Shown here piece after piece: positions 17,130 through 25,820 of a stretch of 64,000 nucleotides of DNA. Each line of letters begins with the position of its first letter. The stretch's first letter is position 1. Location of the stretch: contig JAEXFN010000005.1 of NCBI GenBank assembly GCA_023400055.1, forward strand, positions 1 to 64,000, read 5' to 3'. The translations under genes were made by a program, and so were the position numbers. The DNA comes from Bacillota bacterium (GTDB lineage Bacteria; Bacillota; UBA4882; UBA8346). The notes under the pieces are model-generated. The model saw only the letters and a program-made list of their open reading frames with translations, had not been told where the DNA came from and made no database searches.

Positions 17130-17400
17130 CTGCTGTAGAGGCGATGCCCCTAGCGCATGGGCCGGGAAATCCAGCGGGATTGCCAGCAGCGGATTAGCCA
17201 CAGCGGGAAGAGCTTGCTCCACAGAAGGAGTACCTTGATCCACCAAAGTTAGATCTTGATTCATAAAAGATCGATCTTGATCTACAAAAGACAGATTTTG
17301 ATCCACAAAAGGAACTATGGCGGTCATTGCCATAGTTCCTTTGTTAATAAAAGAGCGTTTTTGGGGGATAAGTGAGTTGCTGGAATGATCCTGGTTTTTT
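17130..17400 (-). repeat. 21-bp-period tandem array 3 with central inverted repeat
   Basis: About 12 units follow an exact 21-bp phase (17216, 17237, 17258, 17279, 17300 and continuing). In the middle GGAACTATGGC (17311-17321) and GCCATAGTTCC (17329-17339) form a perfect 11-bp stem. Left of it the unit reads TTGATCCACAAAA; right of it the core turns to the opposite strand as TTTGTTAATAAAAG, still in phase. On the minus strand the frame is open from about 17468 to 17085 (127 aa), with heptads IVPFVDQ, NLSFVDQ, DRSFMNQ and DLTLVDQ, matching the peptide consensus of array 1. Whether it is translated is unknown. Confidence 0.82.
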
Positions 17401-17515
17401 ATTTTAGCAGCACGTTGTACAAATTGATGATAACGCACTGGTAACAAGGACCTCGGAACAACTAACACAACACATCGACTTATTATGAACCTTGCAGGGA
17501 TAGAAGCCGGGAATG

Positions 17516-17905
17516 TTTCCCCGTGTCGCGGATCTGCTTCCCCAAGCCTTGGTCCTCTTTCCTCAAGGATTGATCATGCATCCCCAAACCTTGGCCCTGC
17601 ATTTTGAAACCGCGGATCAGCTTCCCCGTTCTTTAAGGAAGTAGGGATGATCTTTGGGGATGCAGGGATGGCCCCGTCCTATGAACGGACCATGACGTAC
17701 CTTACAAGGACAAAAGTCATCCCTTACACGGATCATGGCATACCTGACAAGGATGCGTCCGTCCTTTGAGGGGCAAAGACCGTCCCTAACACGGACATAT
17801 CCCATCCCTAAAGGGATGACGACCGTCCCTAAAGGACCAAAGACCATCCCTGACATGAGAGCGGGGATCCCGGGAAGGACGGCGGTGATCCCGGAACGGC
17901 GGGAC
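17516..17905. repeat. 21-bp-period tandem array 4 (TTCCCC/CCGTCCCTAA family)
   Basis: The region splits into about 18 consecutive segments of 21 bp, with a single +1 slip near 17800. Early segments begin TTCCCC or ATCCCC (17516, 17537, and so on); later ones contain CGTCCCTAA or CATCCCTAA (tccct at 17805, 17826 and 17847; tccc at 17868 and 17889). Unit sequences diverge widely while the period holds. There is no convincing start codon or Shine-Dalgarno. The rest of 17906-18097 shows nothing I can assign. Confidence 0.75.
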
Positions 17906-18097
17906 GGTGGGGAAGATTAGATTATCGATGTTCCGGTATTCTTATTTTGCCAATAACTTGTTTTACCGCTAAGTTATGCTGATCGGCCGCGGATGCGTGG
18001 TTCGGCAGACAACCAAATTCCACGGTGGAGAAGATTTACGAAAGCACCGGCCGCCGTTTACGGTTTGGTTAAATTCGCCAGGGCCGGCAATGTTTTA

Positions 18098-18146
18098 TAG
18101 ACAAAACGACGGATTGGGAATATAATTTAATTAATCAATTAATTAA
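18098..18146 (+). promoter_or_regulatory. Promoter plus palindromic operator of the TetR gene
   Basis: TAGACA (18098-18103), a 17-bp spacer and TATAAT (18121-18126) form a good promoter. Directly after the -10 is the 20-bp dyad TTAATTAATCAATTAATTAA (18127-18146), covering the start site. Such a site next to a TetR gene is the expected autoregulatory operator; binding is inference. Confidence 0.7.
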
Positions 18147-18162
18147 AAACGAGGGGAAAAGC

Positions 18163-18777
18163 TTGGAAAAAGATGCGCGCACCAAATTAATCGAAGCGGC
18201 CCTGCCGTTGTTCGCTCAGAAAGGTTACGCGGCGGTGACCTTCAAGGACCTGGCCGAGGCCTCGGGAGTCAACAGCGCCTTGATCAATTACCATTTCGGC
18301 GGCAAGGAAGGGCTGTATGCGGCGATGATTGAGAGCCAAATTTCCAAATTCTCCGTCAGTATGGTCAATCCGGAATTGGACGCGTTAGAACCGATCGAGC
18401 GGGTCCGCCGTTTTATCAGGAATCTTTCCGAAATCCACCGGACCAACCCTTATCTGAGGCGGTTCATGGGCAGTGAGCTCGCCAATCCGACGAAGTGTTT
18501 TGAAACCGTTATCAGAGACCGCGTCACCAGGATTAGCCAGTATGTGATCGCGACCATTCAGGAAGGAATCGACAAGGGGCAGTTCCGCAAGGATCTCAAC
18601 CCGGCCATCGCCGCCGCGACCATGCTCGGTTCGATCCATTTCTATTTTGTCGCCAAACCCATCATTCAACAGATCCTTCCGCTCACCGACGCGATGGATC
18701 AGGAGTTCGGTGGGCATGTCATCAAAACATTCTTCCAGGGGATTCTGGACCCGGACTACCGGGAACGGCGGGAGTAG
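18163..18777 (+). CDS. TetR/AcrR-family transcriptional regulator
   Basis: This is a 204-aa repressor-type regulator. The N-terminal HTH is clear: RTKLIEAALPLFAQKGYAAV, then FKDLAEASGVNSALINYHFG and GKEGLYAAM. The C-terminal part resembles the CerR/TetR_C-type domain (RVRRFIRNLSEIHRTNPYLR). The start is TTG 18163 behind GAGGGGA. It lies just upstream of an HlyD adaptor, two ABC ATPases and an ABC-2 permease, the usual position of the local regulator of a drug or lipid exporter (compare ybiH/ybhGFSR in E. coli). Confidence 0.88.
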   Translation: MEKDARTKLIEAALPLFAQKGYAAVTFKDLAEASGVNSALINYHFGGKEGLYAAMIESQISKFSVSMVNPELDALEPIERVRRFIRNLSEIHRTNPYLRRFMGSELANPTKCFETVIRDRVTRISQYVIATIQEGIDKGQFRKDLNPAIAAATMLGSIHFYFVAKPIIQQILPLTDAMDQEFGGHVIKTFFQGILDPDYRERRE

Positions 18778-18870
18778 AAAAGCCTTCTAACCGCCGGGCC
18801 ATGAAGGATAAATTATCATAAGCAGTCATTCCATTATCGCCTCCGGCGAGGCGGATCGGGAGGGAGTGTC

Positions 18871-19845
18871 ATGAACAAACGGTATATCGCAGTCCTTGGC
18901 ATTTTTATCATTTTGGCCGGTTTGACCGGTTATAAGTTATGGTGGAACAAAAAGGCGGAGGGGATCACCGCCAGCGGCACCATCGAGATCACCAAAACCG
19001 ACATTACGCCGAAGGTCAGCGGCTACTTGCGGGATCTGACCATCGATTCCGGGGACGCGGTGCGGCTGGGCCAGACCGTCGCCAAGATCGACCGGCCCGA
19101 TCTTCAGGCGCAATTGCTGCGGGACCAGGCGGCGCTGGATAAAGCCAAGCTTCAGTTGACCGACCTCCAGAAAGGCTCCCGGAATCAGGAACGCCAAGCG
19201 GCCTCGGCCAACGTGGCTTCGGCCCGTTCCGTTTACCAGAAGACCAAAGCCGATTATGCCCGCTACAACGCTTTGTATCAACAGGGCGCCGTGTCCAAGC
19301 GCGATCTGGATGTGGCGCGTTCGGCCATGGAAGTGGCCCAGAGTGCGTTGCAAGCGGCGGAAATGCAGTTCAGCCTGACCGACGAGGGGAACCGTCCCGA
19401 TGTCGTCGCCGCCCAGCGGCAAGAGGTGCTGCGGAACCAGGAGATCGTGGCGGCCAGCCGGATCGCGCTGACCGACGCCACCGTCGCCAGCCCGCTAAAC
19501 GGGGTGGTCCTGTCCAAGAATTACGAGTCGGGCGAGTACGTCAACGCCGGGAGCGCGGTGGCCACCGTCGGCGACCTGAAGGACTGCTGGGTCCGGATCT
19601 ATGTGGCCTCGACTCAATTGGGCCTGTTGAAGATCGGCCAGCCGGCCGTCGTCAAGATCGATTCTTTCCCGGACCGCGCCTTCAAGGGCACCATTCAGGA
19701 GATCAACCAGTCGGCCGAGTACACGCCCAGGCAGAGCATTACCGAACGGGAGCGGGCCAATCTGGTCTTCGGCGTCAAGGTGAAGATCGATAATTCGGCG
19801 GGCATTTTGAAACCGGGCATGCCCGCCGACGTGGTGCTGAAATGA
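18871..19845 (+). CDS. HlyD/YbhG-family membrane fusion protein
   Basis: This is the adaptor subunit of an ABC exporter, 324 aa. One N-terminal membrane anchor (YIAVLGIFIILAGLTGYKLW) is followed by a biotinyl-lipoyl-like domain (GTIEITKTDITPKVSGYL), a coiled-coil hairpin of about 90 residues rich in Ala/Gln/Lys (about 85-185) and a beta-barrel half with PLNGVVLSKNYESGEYV. It overlaps the first ATPase by 4 bp. In a monoderm it would act on the outer face of the cytoplasmic membrane; the organism's envelope type is not shown by this gene alone. Confidence 0.87.
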   Translation: MNKRYIAVLGIFIILAGLTGYKLWWNKKAEGITASGTIEITKTDITPKVSGYLRDLTIDSGDAVRLGQTVAKIDRPDLQAQLLRDQAALDKAKLQLTDLQKGSRNQERQAASANVASARSVYQKTKADYARYNALYQQGAVSKRDLDVARSAMEVAQSALQAAEMQFSLTDEGNRPDVVAAQRQEVLRNQEIVAASRIALTDATVASPLNGVVLSKNYESGEYVNAGSAVATVGDLKDCWVRIYVASTQLGLLKIGQPAVVKIDSFPDRAFKGTIQEINQSAEYTPRQSITERERANLVFGVKVKIDNSAGILKPGMPADVVLK

Positions 19846-20732
19846 TCGAGCTCACTGGCGTCAGCAAGCGTTTTGGCAAGACGGTGGCCGTGGACGGACT
19901 GACCCTGGCGGTCGCGCCGGGCGAGATCTTCGGGTTGGTCGGCCCGGACGGCGCCGGCAAGACCACCGCCATCCGCATGATGACCGGGGTGACCGATCCC
20001 AGCGCCGGAACCGTGCGGGTGCTGGGCGAGCGGAACATCGAAAAGATCAAGCCTCATCTCGGCTATGTGCCGCAAAAGTTCAGCCTTTACGGCGACCTGA
20101 CGGTGCTGGAGAATATCCGCTTCATCGGCTCGCTCTACGGCGCCGAGCGGCGCAAGATAGAGGCCAAGGCCGAAGAGATCCTGCGTTTCACGAAACTATG
20201 GGAGTTCCGGGCCCGGCTGGCCGACAACCTGTCGGGCGGCATGAAGCAAAAGCTGGCCCTGGCCGCCGGGTTGATGCACAAACCGGAGCTCTTCTTCCTC
20301 GACGAACCGACCACCGGGGTGGATCCGGTTTCGCGGCGCGAATTCTGGCAGATGCTCTACAGCCTGAACAAAGAAGGCATGACCATCTTCGTCTCCACCC
20401 CCTATATGGACGAGGCCGAGCTTTGCACCAAAGTCGCTTTCATGCACAACGGCAGGATCGTCTCGCTCGCCCCGCCGGAACAACTGCGCCGGGAATACCC
20501 TTACCGCCTGCTGGAACTGCAGGTGCGCCACAAGAACGTCAAGCCGCTACTGGCCGGCTGCCCGATCCGCGAGATCAATTCGTTCGGCGAGAAGTACCAT
20601 CTGGTGGTGGACGATCCCGAGGCCGCCATGGCCGCAGTCCGCGGGGCGCTGGCCGCCGCCGGCCTGGAGGCCCTCTCGCTGACCGAAACGGTTCCGACCA
20701 TGGAGGACGTCTTCGTGGCGTTGGCGGTCTGA
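19842..20732 (+). CDS. ABC transporter ATP-binding protein (YbhF N-half-like)
   Basis: This is an ATPase subunit of an ABC-2-type exporter. Walker A is VGPDGAGKTT, the signature LSGGMKQKLALA and Walker B LFFLDEPTTGVDP. The C-terminal region of about 80 aa (YPYRLLELQVRHKNVKP) matches the regulatory tail of YbhF-type ATPases. At 296 aa it is one of two consecutive ATPase genes which in E. coli YbhF are a single fused protein. Residue D in the Walker A loop (GPDGAGKT) is typical of this half. It is translationally coupled to the adaptor gene. Confidence 0.9.
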   Translation: MIELTGVSKRFGKTVAVDGLTLAVAPGEIFGLVGPDGAGKTTAIRMMTGVTDPSAGTVRVLGERNIEKIKPHLGYVPQKFSLYGDLTVLENIRFIGSLYGAERRKIEAKAEEILRFTKLWEFRARLADNLSGGMKQKLALAAGLMHKPELFFLDEPTTGVDPVSRREFWQMLYSLNKEGMTIFVSTPYMDEAELCTKVAFMHNGRIVSLAPPEQLRREYPYRLLELQVRHKNVKPLLAGCPIREINSFGEKYHLVVDDPEAAMAAVRGALAAAGLEALSLTETVPTMEDVFVALAV

Positions 20733-20771
20733 GGGAAGATTGAAGGCAATGAAACGAGCGGGGTGAGTCCA

Positions 20772-21677
20772 ATGTATGCAGTGGAGATTAAAAACCTGAC
20801 CCGGAAGTTCGGCGATTTCACGGCGGTCAACCAGATCAGCCTGCAGATCGAGCAGGGCAGCATCTATGGTTTCCTCGGCCCCAACGGTTCGGGGAAATCG
20901 ACCACCATCCGGATGCTCTGCGGGATCCTGGAGCCGACCGCGGGCAGCGGTCGTATCCTGGGGCTGGACCTGAAGCGTGACAGCGAGGCGCTGAAGTCGA
21001 AGATCGGCTATATGTCGCAGAAATTCAGTTTATATAACGATCTGACGGTCATCGAAAACCTGCGCTTTTATGCGGGCATGTACAGCCTGACCGAACCGGC
21101 CAAATCGGCGCGGATCAATGAGATGATCGCGATGGCCGGGTTGCGGGGCCGCGAACGGGAGCTGGCCGCCAACCTCTCCGGCGGCTGGAAACAGCGGCTG
21201 GCGCTGGGCTGCTCCATCCTGCATCATCCTTCACTGCTCTTCCTGGATGAGCCCACCGGCGGGGTCGATCCCAAATCGCGCCGGATGTTCTGGGATATCA
21301 TTTATCAGTTGGCGGCGGAGGGGACCACAGTCATGGTGACCACCCATTTCATGGACGAAGCCGAGCACTGCGACCAGATCGGCTTTATCTTCGAGGGCAA
21401 CCTGATCGCCTCGGATACGCCGGATAATATCAAGCAAGTCATCCCCGGCGAGTTGCTGGAGATCGCCAGCCCGGAGCCGATGGAGTTGCTGAAACAGTTC
21501 GACCAATACCAGGAACACCTGCTGGACGCCTATGTCTACGGCACGGCCTTGCATCTCCTGGTCCAGCCGGGCACGGCGGCGCTCTTTGCCGAATACCGGC
21601 CGCGGCGGATCACGCCGACGCTGGAGGACGTCTTCATCTACTTTGTCAAGTCGAAACGCGGGGAGCTGATCGCATGA
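20772..21677 (+). CDS. ABC transporter ATP-binding protein (YbhF C-half-like)
   Basis: This is the second ATPase of the exporter, about 301 aa. Walker A is LGPNGSGKST, the signature LSGGWKQRLALG and Walker B LLFLDEPTGGVDP, with the switch His in MVTTHFMDEAEHCD. I take ATG 20772; a GTG at 20763 is also in frame. It overlaps the permease start by 4 bp. Two distinct ATPases suggest a heterodimeric motor like the two halves of YbhF. Confidence 0.9.
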   Translation: MYAVEIKNLTRKFGDFTAVNQISLQIEQGSIYGFLGPNGSGKSTTIRMLCGILEPTAGSGRILGLDLKRDSEALKSKIGYMSQKFSLYNDLTVIENLRFYAGMYSLTEPAKSARINEMIAMAGLRGRERELAANLSGGWKQRLALGCSILHHPSLLFLDEPTGGVDPKSRRMFWDIIYQLAAEGTTVMVTTHFMDEAEHCDQIGFIFEGNLIASDTPDNIKQVIPGELLEIASPEPMELLKQFDQYQEHLLDAYVYGTALHLLVQPGTAALFAEYRPRRITPTLEDVFIYFVKSKRGELIA

Positions 21678-22801
21678 ACCGGTTACGGGCCTTGCTCGTC
21701 AAGGAATTCATCCAAATGAGCCGCGACCGTCTGACCTTCGCGATGATGGTGATGTTGCCCATCGTCCAGCTGTTATTGTTCGGTTTTGCCATCAATACCG
21801 ACGTCAAGCATTTGTCGACGGTGATCTTCGACCAGTCGCTGCAGCAGGAGAGCAGGGATCTGCTGAGCTCCTTCACGGCCAGCGGCTATTTTGACATCAA
21901 GTATGTGGCCGGCAGTTTTGACGAGGTCAATCAGCGGATTGAGCGGGGCGACGCCAAGGTGGGGATCGTGATCCCGCCCGATTTCACTCCCGACTTGAAA
22001 CACGGCCGGAGCGCGGCGGTCCAGGTGATCGTCGACGCCACCGACACCCTGGCCTCTTCCTCGGCGATCAGCGCCGCCCAGATGATCGGACAACTCAAAT
22101 CGCAGGCGATCATGGTAAAGCGGATCGAGAGCCTGGTGGGGCGGGGGACCATCAATCAAGCCTACGATATCCGGATCCGCCCCTGGTACAATCCCGACTT
22201 TGTCTCGGCTTTCTACATGGTCCCCGGCATCTGCGGCATCATCCTGACCATGACCATGGTGATGATCACCGCGATGGCCATCGTCCGCGAACGGGAGCGG
22301 GGCACGCTGGAACAACTGATCGTCACCCCGCTGAAATCCTTCGAACTGATGCTGGGCAAGATCATTCCCTATGTCTTGGTGGGCTACGTCCAGATCACCC
22401 TGGCGCTGATGGTGGGGATCCTGGTCTTCGACCTGCCGATCCGGGGCAGCCTGGGACTGCTGTATCTGTTGACGTCGTTCTTCATCGTCGCCTCACTGGC
22501 GCTGGGGATCATGATCTCCAATTTCGCCGAGACCCAGATGCAGGCGATGCAGATGTCCTTCTTCCTGCTGATGCCGAGCATCCTGCTGTCCGGTTTCATG
22601 TTCCCGCGCGAGGCGATGCCGCAACTGATCCAGTGGATCGGCAATTTTATCCCGCTCACCTTTTACCTGCAGATCCTGCGGGGCATCATTCTGAAAGGCA
22701 TCGGCCTGAATTTCCTGTGGATGCAGGTGACGGCGCTGTTCGCCTTCATCGTGGCCATCCTGACCATCAGTGTGCTAAAGTTCCGCAAGAAGATCGCCTG
22801 A
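21674..22801 (+). CDS. ABC-2-type exporter permease (YbhS/YbhR-like)
   Basis: This is the membrane subunit of the exporter, 375 aa, ABC2_membrane_3 type. It has one N-terminal TM segment, a long external loop (about residues 50-175, with SLQQESRDLLSSF) and five or six C-terminal TM segments. The conserved ERERGTLEQLIVTPL motif is at about 212-226. E. coli has two permeases (YbhS and YbhR); only one gene is present here, so it would have to homodimerise or the second gene is elsewhere. Substrate unknown. Confidence 0.88.
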   Translation: MNRLRALLVKEFIQMSRDRLTFAMMVMLPIVQLLLFGFAINTDVKHLSTVIFDQSLQQESRDLLSSFTASGYFDIKYVAGSFDEVNQRIERGDAKVGIVIPPDFTPDLKHGRSAAVQVIVDATDTLASSSAISAAQMIGQLKSQAIMVKRIESLVGRGTINQAYDIRIRPWYNPDFVSAFYMVPGICGIILTMTMVMITAMAIVRERERGTLEQLIVTPLKSFELMLGKIIPYVLVGYVQITLALMVGILVFDLPIRGSLGLLYLLTSFFIVASLALGIMISNFAETQMQAMQMSFFLLMPSILLSGFMFPREAMPQLIQWIGNFIPLTFYLQILRGIILKGIGLNFLWMQVTALFAFIVAILTISVLKFRKKIA

Positions 22802-23057
22802 TGAAGGCAGCCCGGAGCCGGGATAGGCGATCCGGAGCCGGGGAACCGATCGCCCGCGCCGTGGATAAACTATTTTCGGCTGCGGGCGGACTGGCCGACG
22901 CGGCGGCCCGATCTCGGCCGGACTTTCCCGGCGCTCCGCCGAATTGGCCCGGTCTTGGGAGAACTGCGCCGCCGGCCGGGAATTTCCGGCAGCGGTTTGC
23001 AGATGGGCGATCCTGTGCTATGCTTAGGCTATCATCTAAAATTAGGAGAGAGTTGCG

Positions 23058-23390
23058 ATGAGCGATCTTTTCCAGATCCTCGCCGAGACCCGGATCCGCG
23101 AGGCCATTGAGCGGGGTGATTTCGATAATCTGCCCGGCAAGGGCAAGCCGCTGCCTTTGGACGATCTGTCCCAGGTTTCGCCGGAGCTCCGGGCCGCCTA
23201 TTCCCTGCTGAAGAACAACGGTTTCCTGCCGGAAGAGATGGAGCTGCAAAAGGAGATCCTCGCCTTGGACGATCTAATCGCCAGAAGCGTCGCTCCGGAA
23301 GACAGGGCCGCTCTGGCGAAACAACGCTTGGAGCTGGATATGCGCTACCGGATCCTGATGGAACGGCGGGCGCGCGCCAAAAAACGCTAG
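23058..23390 (+). CDS. DUF1992 (DnaJ-homologue C28-like) protein
   Basis: This is a 110-aa cytosolic protein of the DUF1992 family. The family signature is visible throughout: IREAIERGDFDNLPGKGKPL (about residues 13-32) and then LKNNGFLPEEMELQKEI. These proteins correspond to the C-terminal conserved domain of eukaryotic DNAJC28; the bacterial role is unknown. The Shine-Dalgarno AGGAGAGAG lies 5 bp before the ATG. It stands alone, with its own terminator. Confidence 0.88.
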   Translation: MSDLFQILAETRIREAIERGDFDNLPGKGKPLPLDDLSQVSPELRAAYSLLKNNGFLPEEMELQKEILALDDLIARSVAPEDRAALAKQRLELDMRYRILMERRARAKKR

Positions 23391-23400
23391 GAGAAACATG

Positions 23401-23431
23401 AAGACCCGTGGCATGGACCACGGGTCTTTTT
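23401..23431 (+). terminator. Terminator after the DUF1992 gene
   Basis: AAGACCCGTGG (23401-23411) pairs with CCACGGGTCTT (23418-23428), followed by TTT. It lies 11 bp after the stop codon and also separates this gene from the oppositely oriented aminotransferase. Confidence 0.92.
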
Positions 23432-23471
23432 GGTAAACAGTAAGGGAGGCGAGGCGGGCCAGGGAAAACGA

Positions 23472-24662
23472 TTAACCTTTCAACCCGAAATCCTCGGCCA
23501 GCTTGGTGAAGTAGGGTAACGAGCCCAGGATGGTTTCCCTGGAGACACAGTAGGCGATCCGGAAATAGCCGGGGCAGCCGAAGCCGGTGCCCGGCACCAG
23601 CAGGATATTGTACTTGACGGCCGCCTGAATGAAGGCGATATCGTCGGGAAGCGGGCTTTTCGGGAAGAGATAGAAGGCGCCCTGCGGTTTGACCACCTCG
23701 AAGCCGATCCCGGTCAGATGCTCATAGAGCAGGTCGCGGCGTTCCTGATAAATCTCGACGCCGACCACCTCGCCCTGGAGATCGGCGACGATCCGTTGCA
23801 TCAGGGCCGGCGCGTTGACGTAGCCGAGCACCCGGTTGGCAAAGACCAGCCCGTCGAAGAGCAGTTCCGGTTCGGGATTGGCCGGATTCACGGCCACATA
23901 GCCGATGCGCTCGCCCGGCAGGGCCAGATCCTTGCTGTGCGAGGTCACCAGCAGGCTGTGCTCGAACAGTTTCAGGATCGACGGGACGGTCACGCCGTCG
24001 TAAACCAGACCGGAGTAAGGTTCGTCGGAAACCAGGTAAATGGTGATCCCCAATTGCGCTTCTTTCTTTTTGATCACCTCGGCCAGCCGACTCAGGGTCT
24101 CCTCGCTGTAAACCACGCCGGTGGGGTTGTTGGGCGAATTGATCAGGATGATCTTGGTCCGTTCGGTGATGGCCCGTTCCACCGCGGCCGGGTCGATCTG
24201 AAAATCGGGCCGGGCCGGGACCACGGTCAGTTTGGCCTGGTGATTGGCGGCGTAAAAGCCATACTCCACGAAGTACGGCGCGCTGACGATCACCTCGTCG
24301 TCCGGATTGAGCAGAGTCTTAAAGACCACGTTCAATCCGCCGCCGGCGCCCACGGTCATGACCACGTGGCCGGCGTTCAGGCTGAGGCCGGTCTTGCGGC
24401 TCAGATAGGCGGCGATGGCGGCCCGGCTTTCGGGGTAACCGGCGTTGCTCATGTATTTGTGCATACCGGGCACGGGATGGTCGGCCAGTTCTCGCAGGCG
24501 CTCCTTGAAGGAGGCCGGGGGCTCGAGATCGGGATTGCCCAGCGTGAAATCGTAAACATTCGCCGCGCCGTGGATCCGGCGCAGCCGGTCGCCTTCCTCG
24601 AACATTTTGCGGATCCAGGATGAGCGGGTCAACGCTTCGCGAACCGTATTGGAGATGGACAT
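23472..24662 (-). CDS. PLP-dependent aminotransferase, class I/II
   Basis: This is a 396-aa fold-type I aminotransferase. The PLP-Lys lies in TSHSKDLALPGERIGY (about residue 240), the Asn/Asp/Tyr PLP contacts in NSPNNPTGVVYSE and LVSDEPYSGLVYD, and the last Arg in GCPGYFRIAYC. The sequence looks like the clostridial aspartate/tyrosine aminotransferase group. It is transcribed leftward, convergent with the DUF1992 gene. The amino-donor preference cannot be read from sequence. Confidence 0.9.
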   Translation of the reverse strand: MSISNTVREALTRSSWIRKMFEEGDRLRRIHGAANVYDFTLGNPDLEPPASFKERLRELADHPVPGMHKYMSNAGYPESRAAIAAYLSRKTGLSLNAGHVVMTVGAGGGLNVVFKTLLNPDDEVIVSAPYFVEYGFYAANHQAKLTVVPARPDFQIDPAAVERAITERTKIILINSPNNPTGVVYSEETLSRLAEVIKKKEAQLGITIYLVSDEPYSGLVYDGVTVPSILKLFEHSLLVTSHSKDLALPGERIGYVAVNPANPEPELLFDGLVFANRVLGYVNAPALMQRIVADLQGEVVGVEIYQERRDLLYEHLTGIGFEVVKPQGAFYLFPKSPLPDDIAFIQAAVKYNILLVPGTGFGCPGYFRIAYCVSRETILGSLPYFTKLAEDFGLKG

Positions 24663-24908
24663 GTCATTTCCCCCTTATGTATGGAATGAATATCGATTGA
24701 TATTGGAATTGCGGTTTGCTTTTGGTCTTAGATACTGAGGATGGAATGGCTGATAGCGTTTAAGGTTACTTCGCGCCTGCGACTGGTCACTTCAAAGGCG
24801 GATGGGATAAAAGAGATCTCTCATTATATTTCCATAAAGCCGTCCGTTATCCTTCCGGCGGTAACCAAGTTTCGGATCGTTTTCCGGAATTTTCGGGTGA
24901 AAACCCCC

Positions 24909-24937
24909 TTTACAGGAGAATTAAAATACGCTATAAT
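24909..24937 (+). promoter_or_regulatory. tRNA-Leu promoter
   Basis: TTTACA (24909-24914), a 17-bp spacer and TATAAT (24932-24937) end 14 bp before the tRNA. It is a near-consensus sigma-A promoter. Confidence 0.8.
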
Positions 24938-24951
24938 AAGTTTCACGACGT

Positions 24952-25038
24952 GCCGAAGTGGTGGAACTGGCAGACGCGCAGCGTTCAGGGCGCTGTGTCC
25001 GCAAGGGCGTGCGGGTTCAAATCCCGCCTTCGGCACCA
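24952..25038 (+). tRNA. tRNA-Leu (anticodon CAG)
   Basis: The acceptor arms GCCGAAG and CTTCGGC pair perfectly and are followed by ACCA encoded in the DNA. The anticodon stem CAGCG/CGCTG encloses TTCAGGG, giving anticodon CAG at 24986-24988. The long variable arm (TGTCCGCAAGGGCGT) identifies a class II tRNA, and the T arm reads GCGGGTTCAAATCCCGC. It should decode CUG codons. Confidence 0.97.
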
Positions 25039-25138
25039 TGAATATTGGCAGCGCAGACTTCCGTTATGAAAAACGGGGGTTTTTGATTTTTTAGGGTTAT
25101 GATTATGGTTTTTGATAATCATCTGCGACTTAAATGAT

Positions 25139-25161
25139 AACCTTTCGAAAGGTGGTTTTTT
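25139..25161 (+). terminator. Hairpin downstream of tRNA-Leu
   Basis: ACCTTTCGAAAGGT is a self-complementary stem followed by GGTTTTTTAT, a probable intrinsic terminator about 100 bp after the tRNA. Confidence 0.6.
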
Positions 25162-25192
25162 ATCCGTTTATTAATAATAGTGGATAGTCCAG

Positions 25193-25235
25193 GGCCGGAA
25201 TTGGAACTCGCCTTACTCCAATTCCGGCCTTTTTT
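25193..25235 (+). terminator. Strong intrinsic hairpin with T-run
   Basis: GGCCGGAATTGGA (25193-25205) pairs with TCCAATTCCGGCC (25217-25229), followed by TTTTTT. No gene is seen between it and tRNA-Leu, so it is either a second terminator or a remnant. Of the remaining 25236-25820, only the hairpin element at 25423-25493 is recognisable. Confidence 0.75.
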
Positions 25236-25422
25236 CGTCGCTGGCCTGGAATTGTGCCGTTCTTTTGAAATTATTAATCAGATTATTAACATTAACCGCA
25301 TTTCTTGATAAAATAAGGATGTATTTATAGGTGTCCGGCCAAAGTTTTCATAATTTTAGAATTAATTACAAAATAAGCTATTTTTATATTCGGTAGGCAA
25401 CGGCATTAATTGTGGGAAGCGT

Positions 25423-25493
25423 GATTTGCGAAAAATGGTGAAGCGTCCGTTATTTTCGCAGATCCTATTCACTGAAGATTAATGTCGTTGCAT
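25423..25493 (+). repeat. REP-like hairpin element, solo copy
   Basis: GATTTGCGAAAA (25423-25434) is nearly complementary to TTTTCGCAGATC (25453-25464), and a conserved tail runs on to GTCGTTGCAT. Nearly the same 71-72 bp sequence stands at 45571-45642 inside a different repeat, where the inner arms are fully complementary (TTTTCGCAAATC). Two dispersed copies with terminal inverted arms suggest a small mobile (MITE/REP-like) element. No ORF. Confidence 0.7.
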
Positions 25494-25820
25494 AGAAAAG
25501 TCGAATGTCAATTGCATTAAAACGGAATTTGTTTCATCCTATCGATCCGTTGAATTTAATTGGACCGAAGCCTCACATTCCCTTAATCCTCTGAAATCCC
25601 GGTTAGCTATGTTTAGCGGCCTTATTTATTTTCGTACGGCAATGAAATTGTCTTCATAAACCCAAACAATATTCTGAAGTTTTTATCGGGTCTTGCAAGG
25701 GGTTTACCGCAGGGATCCCGGCCTGAGGCAAAATGGGAACCCCGAATGCCAAAGCGAGATTATTGCAGGCATATCGGAACCGAGCTAATGCAGGATGATC
25801 ATTTTGGGGGAGAGCATCGA

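Noticed and set aside
17617..17856. 79-aa minus-strand ORF in array 4
   Set aside because: It is produced by the 21-bp periodicity and has no ribosome site or family match.
24741..25094. 117-aa ORF across tRNA-Leu
   Set aside because: It reads through the tRNA gene and its promoter; not a protein gene.
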